Below, piece after piece: positions 53,655 to 61,739 of a DNA stretch of 64,000 nucleotides. Under the pieces are notes generated by a model, which ran no database searches, had not been told where the DNA came from, and worked only from the letters and a program-made list of their open reading frames with translations. Both the position numbers and the translations under genes were made by a program. Positions within the stretch are counted from its first letter, which is position 1; the number at the start of each line of letters is the position of its first letter. This stretch comes from Actinopolyspora saharensis (GTDB lineage Bacteria > Actinomycetota > Actinomycetes > Mycobacteriales > Pseudonocardiaceae): NCBI RefSeq assembly GCF_900100925.1, contig NZ_FNKO01000002.1, positions 1,736,001 to 1,800,000 on the forward strand, in the 5' to 3' direction.

Positions 53655-54434
53655 GTGCCGAGCACTCAAGCCGAAATGCTGCGACCCGCACAGCCGAGAA
53701 CCGCGAAGCAGTCCCCGAGTGAACGCGAGATCCGCACGAACGCCGGCCGCACCGTCGATTCCGTCGCGCGAAGCGCCCGGACCTCGCGGGAGGGCGTGCT
53801 GCGTATCGTTCACGGTGCCGAGTGCATCGGAAGCGTGGCCCACCGCTTGCAGCGCGACGCCACGCGCGTCGTGCGCGGCGTGGTGAAACCCCCCTACGTG
53901 GCGACCGACTCCCTGGACGCGCTGGAGTGCCACAAGCTCTCCGAGGGCGTCGACTACCAGGTTCTCTACGATCGCTCCGCGCTGTCCCACCGCTCACAGC
54001 TGGACAGGACCTCGCGGATGCTGCAGCTGGGCGAGCAGGCTCGGGTCGTTCACCTGGCTCCGGTGAAGGTGCTGCTCGTCGACGACGAGATCGGGCTGCT
54101 GCCGCTCACGAGCACCTCCCAGACCATCGACAGTGCCGTGCTGCTGCGCGGTTCCACCATGCTCTCCGCGATGAGCAGCGTTTTCGACGATCTCTGGCGG
54201 CTGGCCGCGCCGCTGTGCGCGAACGGCGGGGACGAGGTCACCGACGCTCCCTCGGAGGAGGAGCGCTGGATCCTGTCCCTGCTGGCCGCGGGAGCCACCG
54301 ACGAGGCGATCGGGCGCCACATGGGGTTCAGCTCGCGCACCGCGCACCGCAGGGTTCGCGAGCTGATCTGGCGGCTGGGAGTGCAGACCCGTTTCCAGGC
54401 CGGAGTGCGCGCGGTGAAGCTCGGCTGGCTCTGA
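53655..54434 (+). CDS. LuxR-type HTH transcriptional regulator
   Basis: A 259-residue regulator. A C-terminal LuxR/GerE-like helix-turn-helix ([19 protein letters not shown], then [20 protein letters not shown]) follows a central region (about residues 60-185). That region resembles the sugar-binding/PLD-like domains of TrmB-like regulators ([20 protein letters not shown]). There is no receiver Asp. The GTG at 53655 has GAGAGGGG upstream; a GTG at 53631 is an alternative. Its targets are unknown. Confidence 0.75.
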   Translation: MPSTQAEMLRPAQPRTAKQSPSEREIRTNAGRTVDSVARSARTSREGVLRIVHGAECIGSVAHRLQRDATRVVRGVVKPPYVATDSLDALECHKLSEGVDYQVLYDRSALSHRSQLDRTSRMLQLGEQARVVHLAPVKVLLVDDEIGLLPLTSTSQTIDSAVLLRGSTMLSAMSSVFDDLWRLAAPLCANGGDEVTDAPSEEERWILSLLAAGATDEAIGRHMGFSSRTAHRRVRELIWRLGVQTRFQAGVRAVKLGWL

Positions 54435-54516
54435 GCACCAGCGGGCCCCCGACCGGGGTTCCGCCACGCAACCCGCCACGCAACCGGCGCCGGTGACCCT
54501 TATTAACCTCGGAGGA

Positions 54517-54924
54517 GTGAGTAGAGGTTCGCCTGACCCGACCCACCTTCGCGAGACCGTGGCCGGCACGCTCGGTTGGCTGAGCGGGCACGAGTCCCGT
54601 CCGGAGCGGAGCGAGCTCGCCGGGGCCGTTCGGATGACGCTGCGCGCTCTCGAGGGGGTCGCTCCGGGGCGGAGCGTCGAGGTGCGGGTGCCGCCGTTCG
54701 GGGCGGTGCAGTGCGTGCCGGGACCCGAGCACACCAGAGGAACCCCGCCGAACGTGGTCGAGACCGACCCGCACACGTGGTTGTCACTGGTCACGGGGAG
54801 GTTCTCCTGGCAGGGGGCCGTGGCCGACGGGCTCGTCTCGGCCTCGGGGTCCCGAGCCGACCTGTCGCACTGGCTTCCGCTGCTGCGCTTCGACTCCGCC
54901 GGTGACGAGCCAGCGGAGAAGTGA
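54517..54924 (+). CDS. Sterol-carrier-like (SCP2-fold) protein upstream of purF
   Basis: A 135-residue protein that occupies the conserved slot before purF, as in mycobacteria. The N-terminal part contains [27 protein letters not shown] and the C-terminal half [23 protein letters not shown], a segment typical of SCP2-like domains (xDPxTWLxLxxG). The start is not secure: GTG 54517 has GGAGGA immediately before it and TATTAA at 54501-54506; GTG 54493 is the in-frame alternative. The function is unknown and a lipid ligand is speculation. Confidence 0.68.
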   Translation: MSRGSPDPTHLRETVAGTLGWLSGHESRPERSELAGAVRMTLRALEGVAPGRSVEVRVPPFGAVQCVPGPEHTRGTPPNVVETDPHTWLSLVTGRFSWQGAVADGLVSASGSRADLSHWLPLLRFDSAGDEPAEK

Positions 54925-54969
54925 CCGGGCACACGTTCGGGAGGTGAACACCGGAGGATGACACGCAGT

Positions 54970-54976
54970 TTATACT
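54970..54976 (+). promoter_or_regulatory. Probable purF promoter -10 box
   Basis: TATACT (54971-54976) in the 89-bp space before purF fits a sigma-70-type -10 element. Transcription would begin near 54983 and give a leader of about 30 nt with GGGAG before the GTG. Confidence 0.5.
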
Positions 54977-55013
54977 GAGGTGTAACTCCGACTCCGTCAT
55001 CAGGGAGTTTTCG

Positions 55014-56585
55014 GTGGTCACCGACCTGCCATATCCGGGAAGAGCCGAGTCGACCGAGCAGGACGTCCCACGTGAGGAGTGTGGCGTCTTCGGCGTGTGG
55101 GCCCCTGGCGAGGAAGTCTCCAAGCTGGCCTTCTACGGACTTTTCGCGCTGCAACATCGAGGTCAGGAAGCCGCGGGGATCTCCGTCGGAGACGGTTCCC
55201 AGATGCTGGTCTACAAGGACCTCGGCCTGGTGAGCCAGGTGTTCGACGAGCAGGTGCTCGCCTCGCTGCGGGGGCACGTGGCCGTCGGCCACGCCCGCTA
55301 CTCCACCACGGGCGGTGGCAGCTGGGAGAACGCGCAGCCGACCTTCCGGACCACCGTGGCCGGCAGCGGGCTCGCTCTCGGGCACAACGGAAATCTCGTG
55401 AACACCGCGGAGCTGTTCGAGCGCGCGGTGGCCGAGGGGGCCGACGCCTCCACACCCAACGCCTCCGCGGCCACGGGCTCCCAGCGGGCCACGACCGACA
55501 CCGACCTGGTGTGCGGGCTGCTGGCGGCGAACGCGGCCGACAAGGGGGTCGAGCAGGCGGCGATGGAGCTGCTGCCGACCGTGCGCGGCGCGTTCAGCAT
55601 GGTCTTCTCCGACGAGTCGACGCTCTACGCGGCCAGGGACGGCCACGGCGTGCGCCCGCTGGTGCTCGGCAGGCTGGAACGCGGCTGGGTGGTGGCCAGC
55701 GAGACGGCGGGCCTGGACATAGTGGGGGCCTCCTTCGTGCGGGAGGTCGAACCGGGAGAGCTGCTGGCGATCGACTCCGAGGGGCTGCGTTCCCAGCGCT
55801 TCGCCGCGCCGGAGCCGAAGGGCTGCGTGTTCGAGTACGTCTACCTGGCCCGCCCCGACACCACGATCGCGGGACGGTCGGTGCACAGCACCAGGGTGGA
55901 CATCGGTCGCAAGCTGGCTCGGGAGAACCCGGTGGAGGCGGACCTGGTGATGCCGGTCCCCGAGTCCGGAACCCCCGCGGCCGTGGGCTACGCCGAGGAG
56001 TCCGGCATCCCGTACGGCAACGGTCTGGTCAAGAACGCCTACGTCGGCCGCACGTTCATCGAGCCGTCGCAGACCATTCGCCAGCTCGGCATCCGCCTCA
56101 AGCTCAACCCGCTGCGCGAGGTGATCCGGGGCAAGCGGCTGGTGGTCGTCGACGACTCGATCGTGCGCGGAAACACCCAGCGAGCCCTGGTCCGGATGCT
56201 GCGCGAGGCCGGAGCTCTCGAAGTGCACGTGCGCATCGCCTCACCGCCGGTGCGCTGGCCGTGCTACTACGGCATCGACTTCGCCTCCCGCGCCGAGCTC
56301 GTGGCGAACGGGCTCGACCTGGACGGGGTGCGTCGCTCGATCGGAGCAGACTCGCTCGGCTACATCTCCCTGGACGGGTTGGTGGCGGCCTCCGAGCAAC
56401 CGCGCAACCGGTTGTGCGCGGCCTGCTTCGACGGGCAGTACCCGATTCCGATCCCGGAGGAGGACCGGCTCGGCAAGCACATGTTGGAGGACTCCGATGG
56501 TGCGCGGAGCGAGGAATCCTCCGGAGCGGCCGACCCCGTTTTCCCCAGTGGTTACGGGGCCGAGGACGCGGTGGGCCGGCCGTGA
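55014..56585 (+). CDS. purF: Amidophosphoribosyltransferase
   Basis: A 523-residue enzyme that makes 5-phosphoribosylamine from PRPP and glutamine, the first step of purine synthesis. A 22-residue propeptide precedes catalytic Cys23 (EECGVFGVW). The glutaminase domain contains HRGQEAAGIS and GHNGNLVN. The PRPP site is VVVDDSIVRGNT. Cysteines in KGCVFEYVYLAR, WPCYYGIDF and LCAACFDGQ fit the [4Fe-4S] type known from Bacillus. The start is GTG 55014 behind GGGAG. purM follows 175 nt downstream. Confidence 0.96.
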   Translation: MVTDLPYPGRAESTEQDVPREECGVFGVWAPGEEVSKLAFYGLFALQHRGQEAAGISVGDGSQMLVYKDLGLVSQVFDEQVLASLRGHVAVGHARYSTTGGGSWENAQPTFRTTVAGSGLALGHNGNLVNTAELFERAVAEGADASTPNASAATGSQRATTDTDLVCGLLAANAADKGVEQAAMELLPTVRGAFSMVFSDESTLYAARDGHGVRPLVLGRLERGWVVASETAGLDIVGASFVREVEPGELLAIDSEGLRSQRFAAPEPKGCVFEYVYLARPDTTIAGRSVHSTRVDIGRKLARENPVEADLVMPVPESGTPAAVGYAEESGIPYGNGLVKNAYVGRTFIEPSQTIRQLGIRLKLNPLREVIRGKRLVVVDDSIVRGNTQRALVRMLREAGALEVHVRIASPPVRWPCYYGIDFASRAELVANGLDLDGVRRSIGADSLGYISLDGLVAASEQPRNRLCAACFDGQYPIPIPEEDRLGKHMLEDSDGARSEESSGAADPVFPSGYGAEDAVGRP

Positions 56586-56760
56586 GACCGGTGGGCGCCG
56601 GGGCGTTCCGCCCCGCTGCCGCGCTTCGCGGTGAGCCGGCCCGCAACTCGGCGGTTCCGTGCTCGTTACCCGAGTCGTCCATGATCACGCGTAGCGTGGG
56701 GTCAGCCGCACGAACGCGCACACTCGATCGTCAAATCGCGCACCAGATCTGGAGCAAGAC

Positions 56761-57885
56761 GTGTCCGAAGACCTGATGACAGGGTCGAATTCCGGTACCG
56801 CCGATCCGGACGGGCCCGCGGCCACCTATGCCGACGCCGGAGTCAGCATCGAAGCGGGCGACGAGGCAGTGGACCGGATGCGCCCGTGGGCACAGCGCGC
56901 CACACGTCCGGAAGTGCTCGGCTCGCTCGGCGGTTTCGCGGGGCTGTTCCAGCTCAAGTTGGACCGGTGGAACGAGCCGGTGCTGGCCTCGTCCACCGAC
57001 GGGGTCGGGACGAAGCTGGCCGTGGCCCAGGCCATGGACGTCCACGACACCGTGGGCATCGACCTGGTCGCGATGGTGGTGGACGACCTCGTGGTCTGCG
57101 GGGCGGAACCGATGTTCCTCCAGGACTACATCGCCACGGGGGCGGTGGACCCGGACCGGATCGGCAGCCTGGTCAAGGGGGTCTCCGAGGGCTGCGTGCA
57201 GGCCGGCTGCGCGCTGCTCGGTGGGGAGACCGCCGAGCACCCGGGGATGATGTCGCCGGGTGAGTACGACATATCGGCCACCGGCGTGGGTGTCGTCGAG
57301 GCCGACGACGTGCTCGGTCCGGATCGGGTGCGCCCCGGGGACGTGTTGATCGGAATGGGTTCCTCCGGGCTGCACTCCAATGGTTACTCGCTGGCGCGGC
57401 GGGTGCTGCTCGAGCAGGCGAGGATGCCGCTTTCCGGGCACGTCGAGGAGTTCGGGCGGACCCTGGGCGAGGAGCTGCTCGAACCGACCCGCATCTACGC
57501 GAAGGAGTGCCTGTCACTGGCTGCCGAGGCCGAGGTGCGCACTTTCGCGCACGTCACCGGAGGCGGCCTCGCGGCCAATCTGGAGCGGGTGCTGCCGCAG
57601 GGACTCGGCGCGGTGGTCGACAGGGGAAGCTGGACCCCCGACCCCGTTTTCGGGCTGATCGCCCAGCGCGGGCGGATCGACACCGCCGAGATGGAGCGCA
57701 CCTTCAACATGGGGGTCGGCATGGTCGCCGTGGTGGCCGCGGAGGACGTGGACCGGGCGCTGGCCGTGCTCACCGCGCGGCACTCGCCGGCCTGGGTGCT
57801 CGGCGAGGTGGCCAAGGAGTCGGCCGTTCCGGACCTGGAGGGCGAGCAGCGCGTGGTGCTGCGCGGCAATCACCCGAGGTTCTGA
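56761..57885 (+). CDS. purM: Phosphoribosylformylglycinamidine cyclo-ligase (AIR synthase)
   Basis: A 374-residue ATP-dependent enzyme that closes the imidazole ring of AIR in purine synthesis. Typical motifs are TYADAGVSIEAGDEAVDRM, VLASSTDGVGTKL, GIDLVAMVVDDLVVCGAEP, ALLGGETAEHPGMM and THVTGGG-like FAHVTGGGLAANLERVLP. GTG 56761 starts the gene. A bidirectional hairpin (58170-58234) separates it from the convergent DUF3073 gene. Confidence 0.96.
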   Translation: MSEDLMTGSNSGTADPDGPAATYADAGVSIEAGDEAVDRMRPWAQRATRPEVLGSLGGFAGLFQLKLDRWNEPVLASSTDGVGTKLAVAQAMDVHDTVGIDLVAMVVDDLVVCGAEPMFLQDYIATGAVDPDRIGSLVKGVSEGCVQAGCALLGGETAEHPGMMSPGEYDISATGVGVVEADDVLGPDRVRPGDVLIGMGSSGLHSNGYSLARRVLLEQARMPLSGHVEEFGRTLGEELLEPTRIYAKECLSLAAEAEVRTFAHVTGGGLAANLERVLPQGLGAVVDRGSWTPDPVFGLIAQRGRIDTAEMERTFNMGVGMVAVVAAEDVDRALAVLTARHSPAWVLGEVAKESAVPDLEGEQRVVLRGNHPRF

Positions 57886-58360
57886 AGGAGCCGTTGGAGT
57901 CTCGCGCTGAGCTCGTCGTGGCCGCTTTCGCGGCGGCGCCGATCGATCGGGTGATCGTTTCGGCGTCGCCCGCGCCGGAAGCAGCGCGCTGATCCGCAGC
58001 ACGACGGGGAAGCGGCGGTCCGCGACGGCGCGCAGGAGATCGGGTGCCGGCACGTCGGTCGGCACCCTGCTGCGCTTTTCGGAAAGCCTGGCGGAATCGC
58101 GCACCGCGGCCTGCGCGCTGCGCCGCCGTGCGACTCGTCCGCGACTCGCGCGTCCCTCAGCAGGGCACAGTTCGGGGACCGTCGGGTGGGTGCGCTCGAC
58201 AGGAGCCGCCACCCACCCGCGGTGGTGTCCGAACATTCGGTCGTGTCCCCGGCGCGTCAGAGTGGCCGGACAGCTGTACCGGCACTCGACCCAACCGCTA
58301 ACCGGACCTCGACAGCACGATCACCCGCGGGAGCGGTTCCCGCGACTCGCGGGTGAACGT
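57886..58360. other. 475-bp convergent intergenic region after purM
   Basis: There is no supported gene. A large bidirectional hairpin (58170-58234) is the only clear element; the rest is GC-rich unique sequence. Confidence 0.5.
58170..58234. terminator. Two-part bidirectional hairpin between purM and DUF3073
   Basis: An outer stem GTTCGGGGAC / GTGTCCGAAC (58170-58179 / 58225-58234, one mismatch) encloses an inner perfect stem GGGTGGGTG / CACCCACCC (58184-58192 / 58210-58218) with a 17-nt loop. It can serve both converging genes. Confidence 0.6.
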
Positions 58361-58534
58361 TCACCTTCGGTAGTCGTCTTCCCCGTCGTAGTAGTAGTCG
58401 TCCTCTTCATACCACTCTGGGGTGTAGTCAGCGGAAAGCTCACGCTCCAACGCCTTGAGGTCAACACTGGGGGAGTTGTACTTCAGCTCGCGGGCCACTT
58501 TTGTCTGCTTGGCCTTGGCACGGCCGCGCCCCAT
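58361..58534 (-). CDS. DUF3073 protein
   Basis: A 57-residue protein, MGRGRAKAKQTKVARELKYN at the N-terminus and an extremely acidic Tyr/Asp/Glu-rich C-terminus (YEEDDYYYDGEDDYRR). This is the well-conserved actinobacterial DUF3073 family found next to purM in mycobacteria. A basic head and acidic tail suggest nucleic-acid or ribosome association, but the function is unknown. ATG 58532-58534 is preceded by GAGGGGGTCG. Confidence 0.88.
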   Translation of the reverse strand: MGRGRAKAKQTKVARELKYNSPSVDLKALERELSADYTPEWYEEDDYYYDGEDDYRR

Positions 58535-58779
58535 GGCTCGACCCCCTCGCGCAGGGTTTGCGGGGCGGCCAGGGGAACGGCGGCCCCGCATGAATCTCAA
58601 CAACCTTTTCCTGTAACTACCGTACCGTGCCGATGCGGTTCTTCGCGACGTGGTGCGCCCAGCGAGCCGACTCCGCAACGGTGACGTGAGCCGCACCGGA
58701 CGCGGACGTGGAATCGGCCGGTGCGGAGTGGGGGCGGGCGCCGCCGGAAGCGGTGCGCGGACATGGCAACATACACGCT

Positions 58780-59664
58780 GTGCCGGAGCCGTTCGTCGCC
58801 TACATGAGGGTGTACGAGCCCCTGTCATCGTTCGAGTCGCCCCGACAGGAACAACTCGCCGAAGCGCTGGATCAGGGTGCCGTGGATCCGGTCGGGGTCG
58901 GTGCTCGCGAGCAGAACAGGTGGCTGCGTAGCCAACTGTCCATCCGACCGCGTCTTCTCCCCGGGGAGGGAATCGACGGAACACCGCAGGGGCAGGAGGA
59001 GGTGCTCGCCCTCGACCCCGAGGACGTTCCCGCCGAGTCCGCCGACACCGTCGGTCCGGGACCGCTGGTCTGCCCGCTCGACATCCGGGGACGCGCGGCA
59101 GCCGCACTGGTCGGTTTCATCGGAGCCGCCGACCCGCCGCTGCGCACGGCGGCGTTGACGATGCCCGAGGACACCGCCAAGTCCAAGGCCTCGGCCGTGG
59201 TCAACGAGATGTCCGACAGCGCGGTGCACGTGATCTCGTCCACCTGGACGATCCCGCTGCCGTGGTTCGCCGTGGTCGACCCGGAGCAGCGCGTGCTCTT
59301 CGAGGACTCGCACGGCGGGGTCGAACGGGTCTACTGGCGCACGCCGATGGCGGAGGCCAGGCGCAGGGTCTCGCGGGCGCACACCGTCACCAGGAACACG
59401 CTGGGCGACGAGGGGCCGCCGAAGATCCTGCGGGAGACCGGGCGCTGGCTGGAGCGGTTCCACCCGCACTCGGCGGTCGAACTCGACTACGGCGGCCTGG
59501 TGCGCATGATGCGGGACGAGGACCTGCGCGCCGACACCTCGGCCGAGGACGTGCACGCGATCGTCGACGCCATGGAGCTCGGGCACACCAACGAGGTGGC
59601 GGAGCGCTACGAGGCGCTGCGCGAGTTCTGGGCGGAACTGGCAGCGCACGAACGCTACAACTGA
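58780..59664 (+). CDS. Conserved hypothetical protein
   Basis: A 294-residue soluble protein without signal or membrane segments. Recognisable stretches are EPFVAYMRVYEPLSSF at the start, VCPLDIRGRAAAALVGFIG, IPLPWFAVVDPEQRVLFEDS, and HTNEVAERYEALREFWAELA near the end. No catalytic motif or family can be named with confidence. GTG 58780 lies a few bases after CATACA (leaderless); ATG 58804 is an alternative. Copy C of the interspersed repeat begins 40 nt after its stop codon. Confidence 0.68.
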   Translation: MPEPFVAYMRVYEPLSSFESPRQEQLAEALDQGAVDPVGVGAREQNRWLRSQLSIRPRLLPGEGIDGTPQGQEEVLALDPEDVPAESADTVGPGPLVCPLDIRGRAAAALVGFIGAADPPLRTAALTMPEDTAKSKASAVVNEMSDSAVHVISSTWTIPLPWFAVVDPEQRVLFEDSHGGVERVYWRTPMAEARRRVSRAHTVTRNTLGDEGPPKILRETGRWLERFHPHSAVELDYGGLVRMMRDEDLRADTSAEDVHAIVDAMELGHTNEVAERYEALREFWAELAAHERYN

Positions 59665-59703
59665 CCGGTCTGCTCGAGTGGGCCCTCTGCTCGGCGGGTC
59701 GCT

Positions 59704-59878
59704 TGGCGGAACCTCAGTCGGCGCCCGGCTGCGGGTGCCCCGACATCGGGTAGCGGCCTACACAACGTCGGGGCCGTCCTCGCCGGGCACTCGACTGAGA
59801 ACCCGCGGCGGTGCCGGTGGCTCGGGCTCAGAGCGCTTTCGTTGGTGTGGGCCTGTTGGTCGGGAGTTTCTGTTCCTG
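59704..59878 (+). repeat. Interspersed structured repeat, copy C (module 1)
   Basis: Stems are identical to copy B: CTCAGTCG/CGACTGAG (59713-59720 / 59792-59799), CCCCGAC/GTCGGGG (59738-59744 / 59767-59773), and apical GTAG/CTAC with loop CGGC where copy B has CGAC and copy A CCAC. The tail GAACCCGCGGCGGTGCCGG and GGCTCAGAGCGCT follows. Confidence 0.87.
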
Positions 59879-59953
59879 TTCGGGTGCTCTGCGCACTTCA
59901 GATGGAAGGTTCCGTTCCACGCGAGTGCTTCAGCCTGATCAGGACGAGAAGCT

Positions 59954-60080
59954 CCGGTGCGTGAGTCGGATGCATTGCAAGGCCGGGCCGCTCGCCGCGT
60001 AGGTGGCTACTCAAGAGCGGCCCAACACAGCAAGGCGCCGACTCACGTGCCGGCTAAGCAACCGCCTACGCAAAGCTCTG
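59954..60080 (+). repeat. Inverted pair of repeat module 2
   Basis: The forward arm (60015-60053) contains GAGCGGCCC and CCGACTCACGTGCCGG. The left arm (59954-59993) contains their reverse complements: GGGCCGCTC perfectly, and CCGGTGCGTGAGTCGG with two mismatches. The pair could fold into a long hairpin. CAAAGCTCTG (60071-60080) completes module 2 as in copy A. Confidence 0.72.
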
Positions 60081-60092
60081 CTACGCGCTCCC

Positions 60093-61061
60093 TCAACCAA
60101 AGAGGTCGGCCGTTGGGCGAACCTTCCCCACGGTGCGCCCACCGCCGAGCACGGGGGTCTCGGCCAGTGCGTCCAGCTCCTCGCTGGCGACCCCGACCGA
60201 GCGCAGCGCGGCCACTGCCACGGGCAGCCTCGCCCGCGCCGAACCGTCCGCGATCTTGACCGCCACCGCGTGACCGTCCGGCAACGCCAGGGCCAGCACC
60301 CCCTCGACGCCCGATTTGCTGAGCAGACCGTCGACCGCGCGCATGAGCAACGTGTCCTCCCGGTCGGTGCCCGCGACCAGCCAGGGGTGCGCGCGCATGG
60401 CGTCGGCCACCCTGCGCTGCGGAGTCCCCGGTTGTGCGGTGACCATCGTCCGGAACGTGCGCGCCAGACCGGTCAGCGAGACGGCGAACAAGGGGGCGCC
60501 GCACCCGTCCACCGAGGTGGCGGCGACCGGCTCGCCCGCCAGCTCGGAAACGGTCTCGTGCAGGTCCACCTGCAGCGGGTGCTTGGTGTCGAGGTAGTCC
60601 TCCAGCGCCCAGCCCCGCTGCGCGCAGGTCGCCAGCATCGCGGCGTGCTTGCCCGAGCAGTTCATCGTGATGCGCTGCTTGCCGAACCCCTCGGAGGCGC
60701 GCTGGTCCCGCTCCGCCTCCCGCAGCGGCCAGTCCGTCGGGCACCGCAGGGCGTCCTCGGTCAGGTCGTGCCGGTTGAGCAGCTCACGCGTTCGCAGCAG
60801 GTGCTCCGGCTCGCCGCTGTGCGAGGAGGCCGCCAGCGCGACGTCGGCGTCCTCGGTCAGCTCCAGTCCGGAGCGGATCATGCCGACGGCCTGGGCCGGT
60901 TTGTTCGCCGAGCGGGGGTACATGGGCTGGTCGGCCCCGCCGCGCGAGTGCTTCACCCGGCCGTCCGGGGCGAGGACGACGACCGAACCGTGGTGCAGGC
61001 CCTCCACGATGTCCCCGCGAACCATTTCGACCAGCGGTACCGGGCTACCGTGCTCGTTCAA
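60093..61061 (-). CDS. Asparaginase family protein (AnsA-like, PF06089)
   Basis: A 322-residue protein of the thermolabile/Rhizobium-type asparaginase II family. Key stretches are FRSAN-like PMYPRSANKPAQAV, LAASSHSGEPEHL, MNCSGKHAAML and SVDGCGAPLFAVSLTG. It should hydrolyse asparagine to aspartate and ammonia, though many members are untested. The start is TTG (61059-61061) behind AAAGGGA and overlaps the rsiG stop codon, so the two are translated as a coupled pair. Confidence 0.83.
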   Translation of the reverse strand: MNEHGSPVPLVEMVRGDIVEGLHHGSVVVLAPDGRVKHSRGGADQPMYPRSANKPAQAVGMIRSGLELTEDADVALAASSHSGEPEHLLRTRELLNRHDLTEDALRCPTDWPLREAERDQRASEGFGKQRITMNCSGKHAAMLATCAQRGWALEDYLDTKHPLQVDLHETVSELAGEPVAATSVDGCGAPLFAVSLTGLARTFRTMVTAQPGTPQRRVADAMRAHPWLVAGTDREDTLLMRAVDGLLSKSGVEGVLALALPDGHAVAVKIADGSARARLPVAVAALRSVGVASEELDALAETPVLGGGRTVGKVRPTADLFG

Positions 61062-61618
61062 TGTCCGTCCCTTTCCGCTGCCAGTAATTCGTCCACCGAG
61101 GCGACCCCTTCGCGGTATCGGCGCGCGATCTCCTCGTTCAGCTGGTCCACCACCGTCTGGACCTGCTTGCGCCGGGTGGAGACCGACTCCTCCTCGGACT
61201 CGAAGGCGCGCAGGGTGGCGTCCAGCTTCTCGCTCGACAGCGACATCACGTCGGACAGGTCCACATCGGAGACCAGGGCCTCCACGTGTCTGCGGTGCGA
61301 CTCCGCCCTGGAGGGCTCCATGGTCTGGTACCGACCGGAGCCGGAGGCCGGTCCCACGGCGTTGTCCGAGAGGATCCCGACCAGCTCCTCGACAACGGTG
61401 GCCGAGCCGTCCTCGTCGCGTCTGCGTTGCTCGGCCCGGACGATGTCGATCCGCGCGTGCAGCATTCTCCGCAGGTAGGACAGGTCGGTCTCCTCCTGTG
61501 CTGCTTCGTCGCGCAGTTCGCGCACTTCGTCCAGACCGCGTTGTTCGACATCGCCGACGTAGTCCGGGGAGAGAACCCGGTCGATGCGTCGGCGGCCTCC
61601 GGGGCGCACTTCGATCAC
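61058..61618 (-). CDS. rsiG: RsiG-type anti-sigma factor (c-di-GMP binding)
   Basis: A 186-residue helical protein matching the RsiG/AmfC (aerial mycelium formation) family. In Streptomyces it holds the sporulation sigma factor WhiG inactive when bound to cyclic di-GMP. The signature ExxxSxxRxxxQxxxD is perfect at Glu143-Ser147-Arg150-Gln154-Asp158. A second copy at Glu43-Ser47-Arg50-His54-Asp58 has His in place of Gln. GTG 61616-61618 is chosen as the start (AGAGG upstream); ATG codons 22-23 codons earlier are alternatives. It is coupled to the asparaginase gene; whiG is not in the window. Confidence 0.83.
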   Translation of the reverse strand: MIEVRPGGRRRIDRVLSPDYVGDVEQRGLDEVRELRDEAAQEETDLSYLRRMLHARIDIVRAEQRRRDEDGSATVVEELVGILSDNAVGPASGSGRYQTMEPSRAESHRRHVEALVSDVDLSDVMSLSSEKLDATLRAFESEEESVSTRRKQVQTVVDQLNEEIARRYREGVASVDELLAAERDGH

Positions 61619-61739
61619 GGCTACAACCTCTGCATCCTGGCGCTGAGTTCGCCGGAGCCGGCGCTTCGGCGCTGCTTCCCACATCATAGGCCAGCGGTGT
61701 GGCGTGCTTGGGGGAGTAACAGGTGTGCCGCCGATCGAG

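Larger units (their letters stand above)
59665..60092 (+). other. Convergent intergenic region filled by repeat copy C
   Basis: A 428-bp space containing repeat module 1 (59704-59878), an inverted-repeat arm (59954-59993) and module 2 (60015-60080). Apart from these repeats no gene is evident. Confidence 0.6.

Noticed and set aside
53994..56228. Long minus-strand open frame (744 codons) opposite the LuxR gene and purF
   Set aside because: It covers the clearly recognisable purF and runs across three gene boundaries. There is no coherent protein family or ribosome site.
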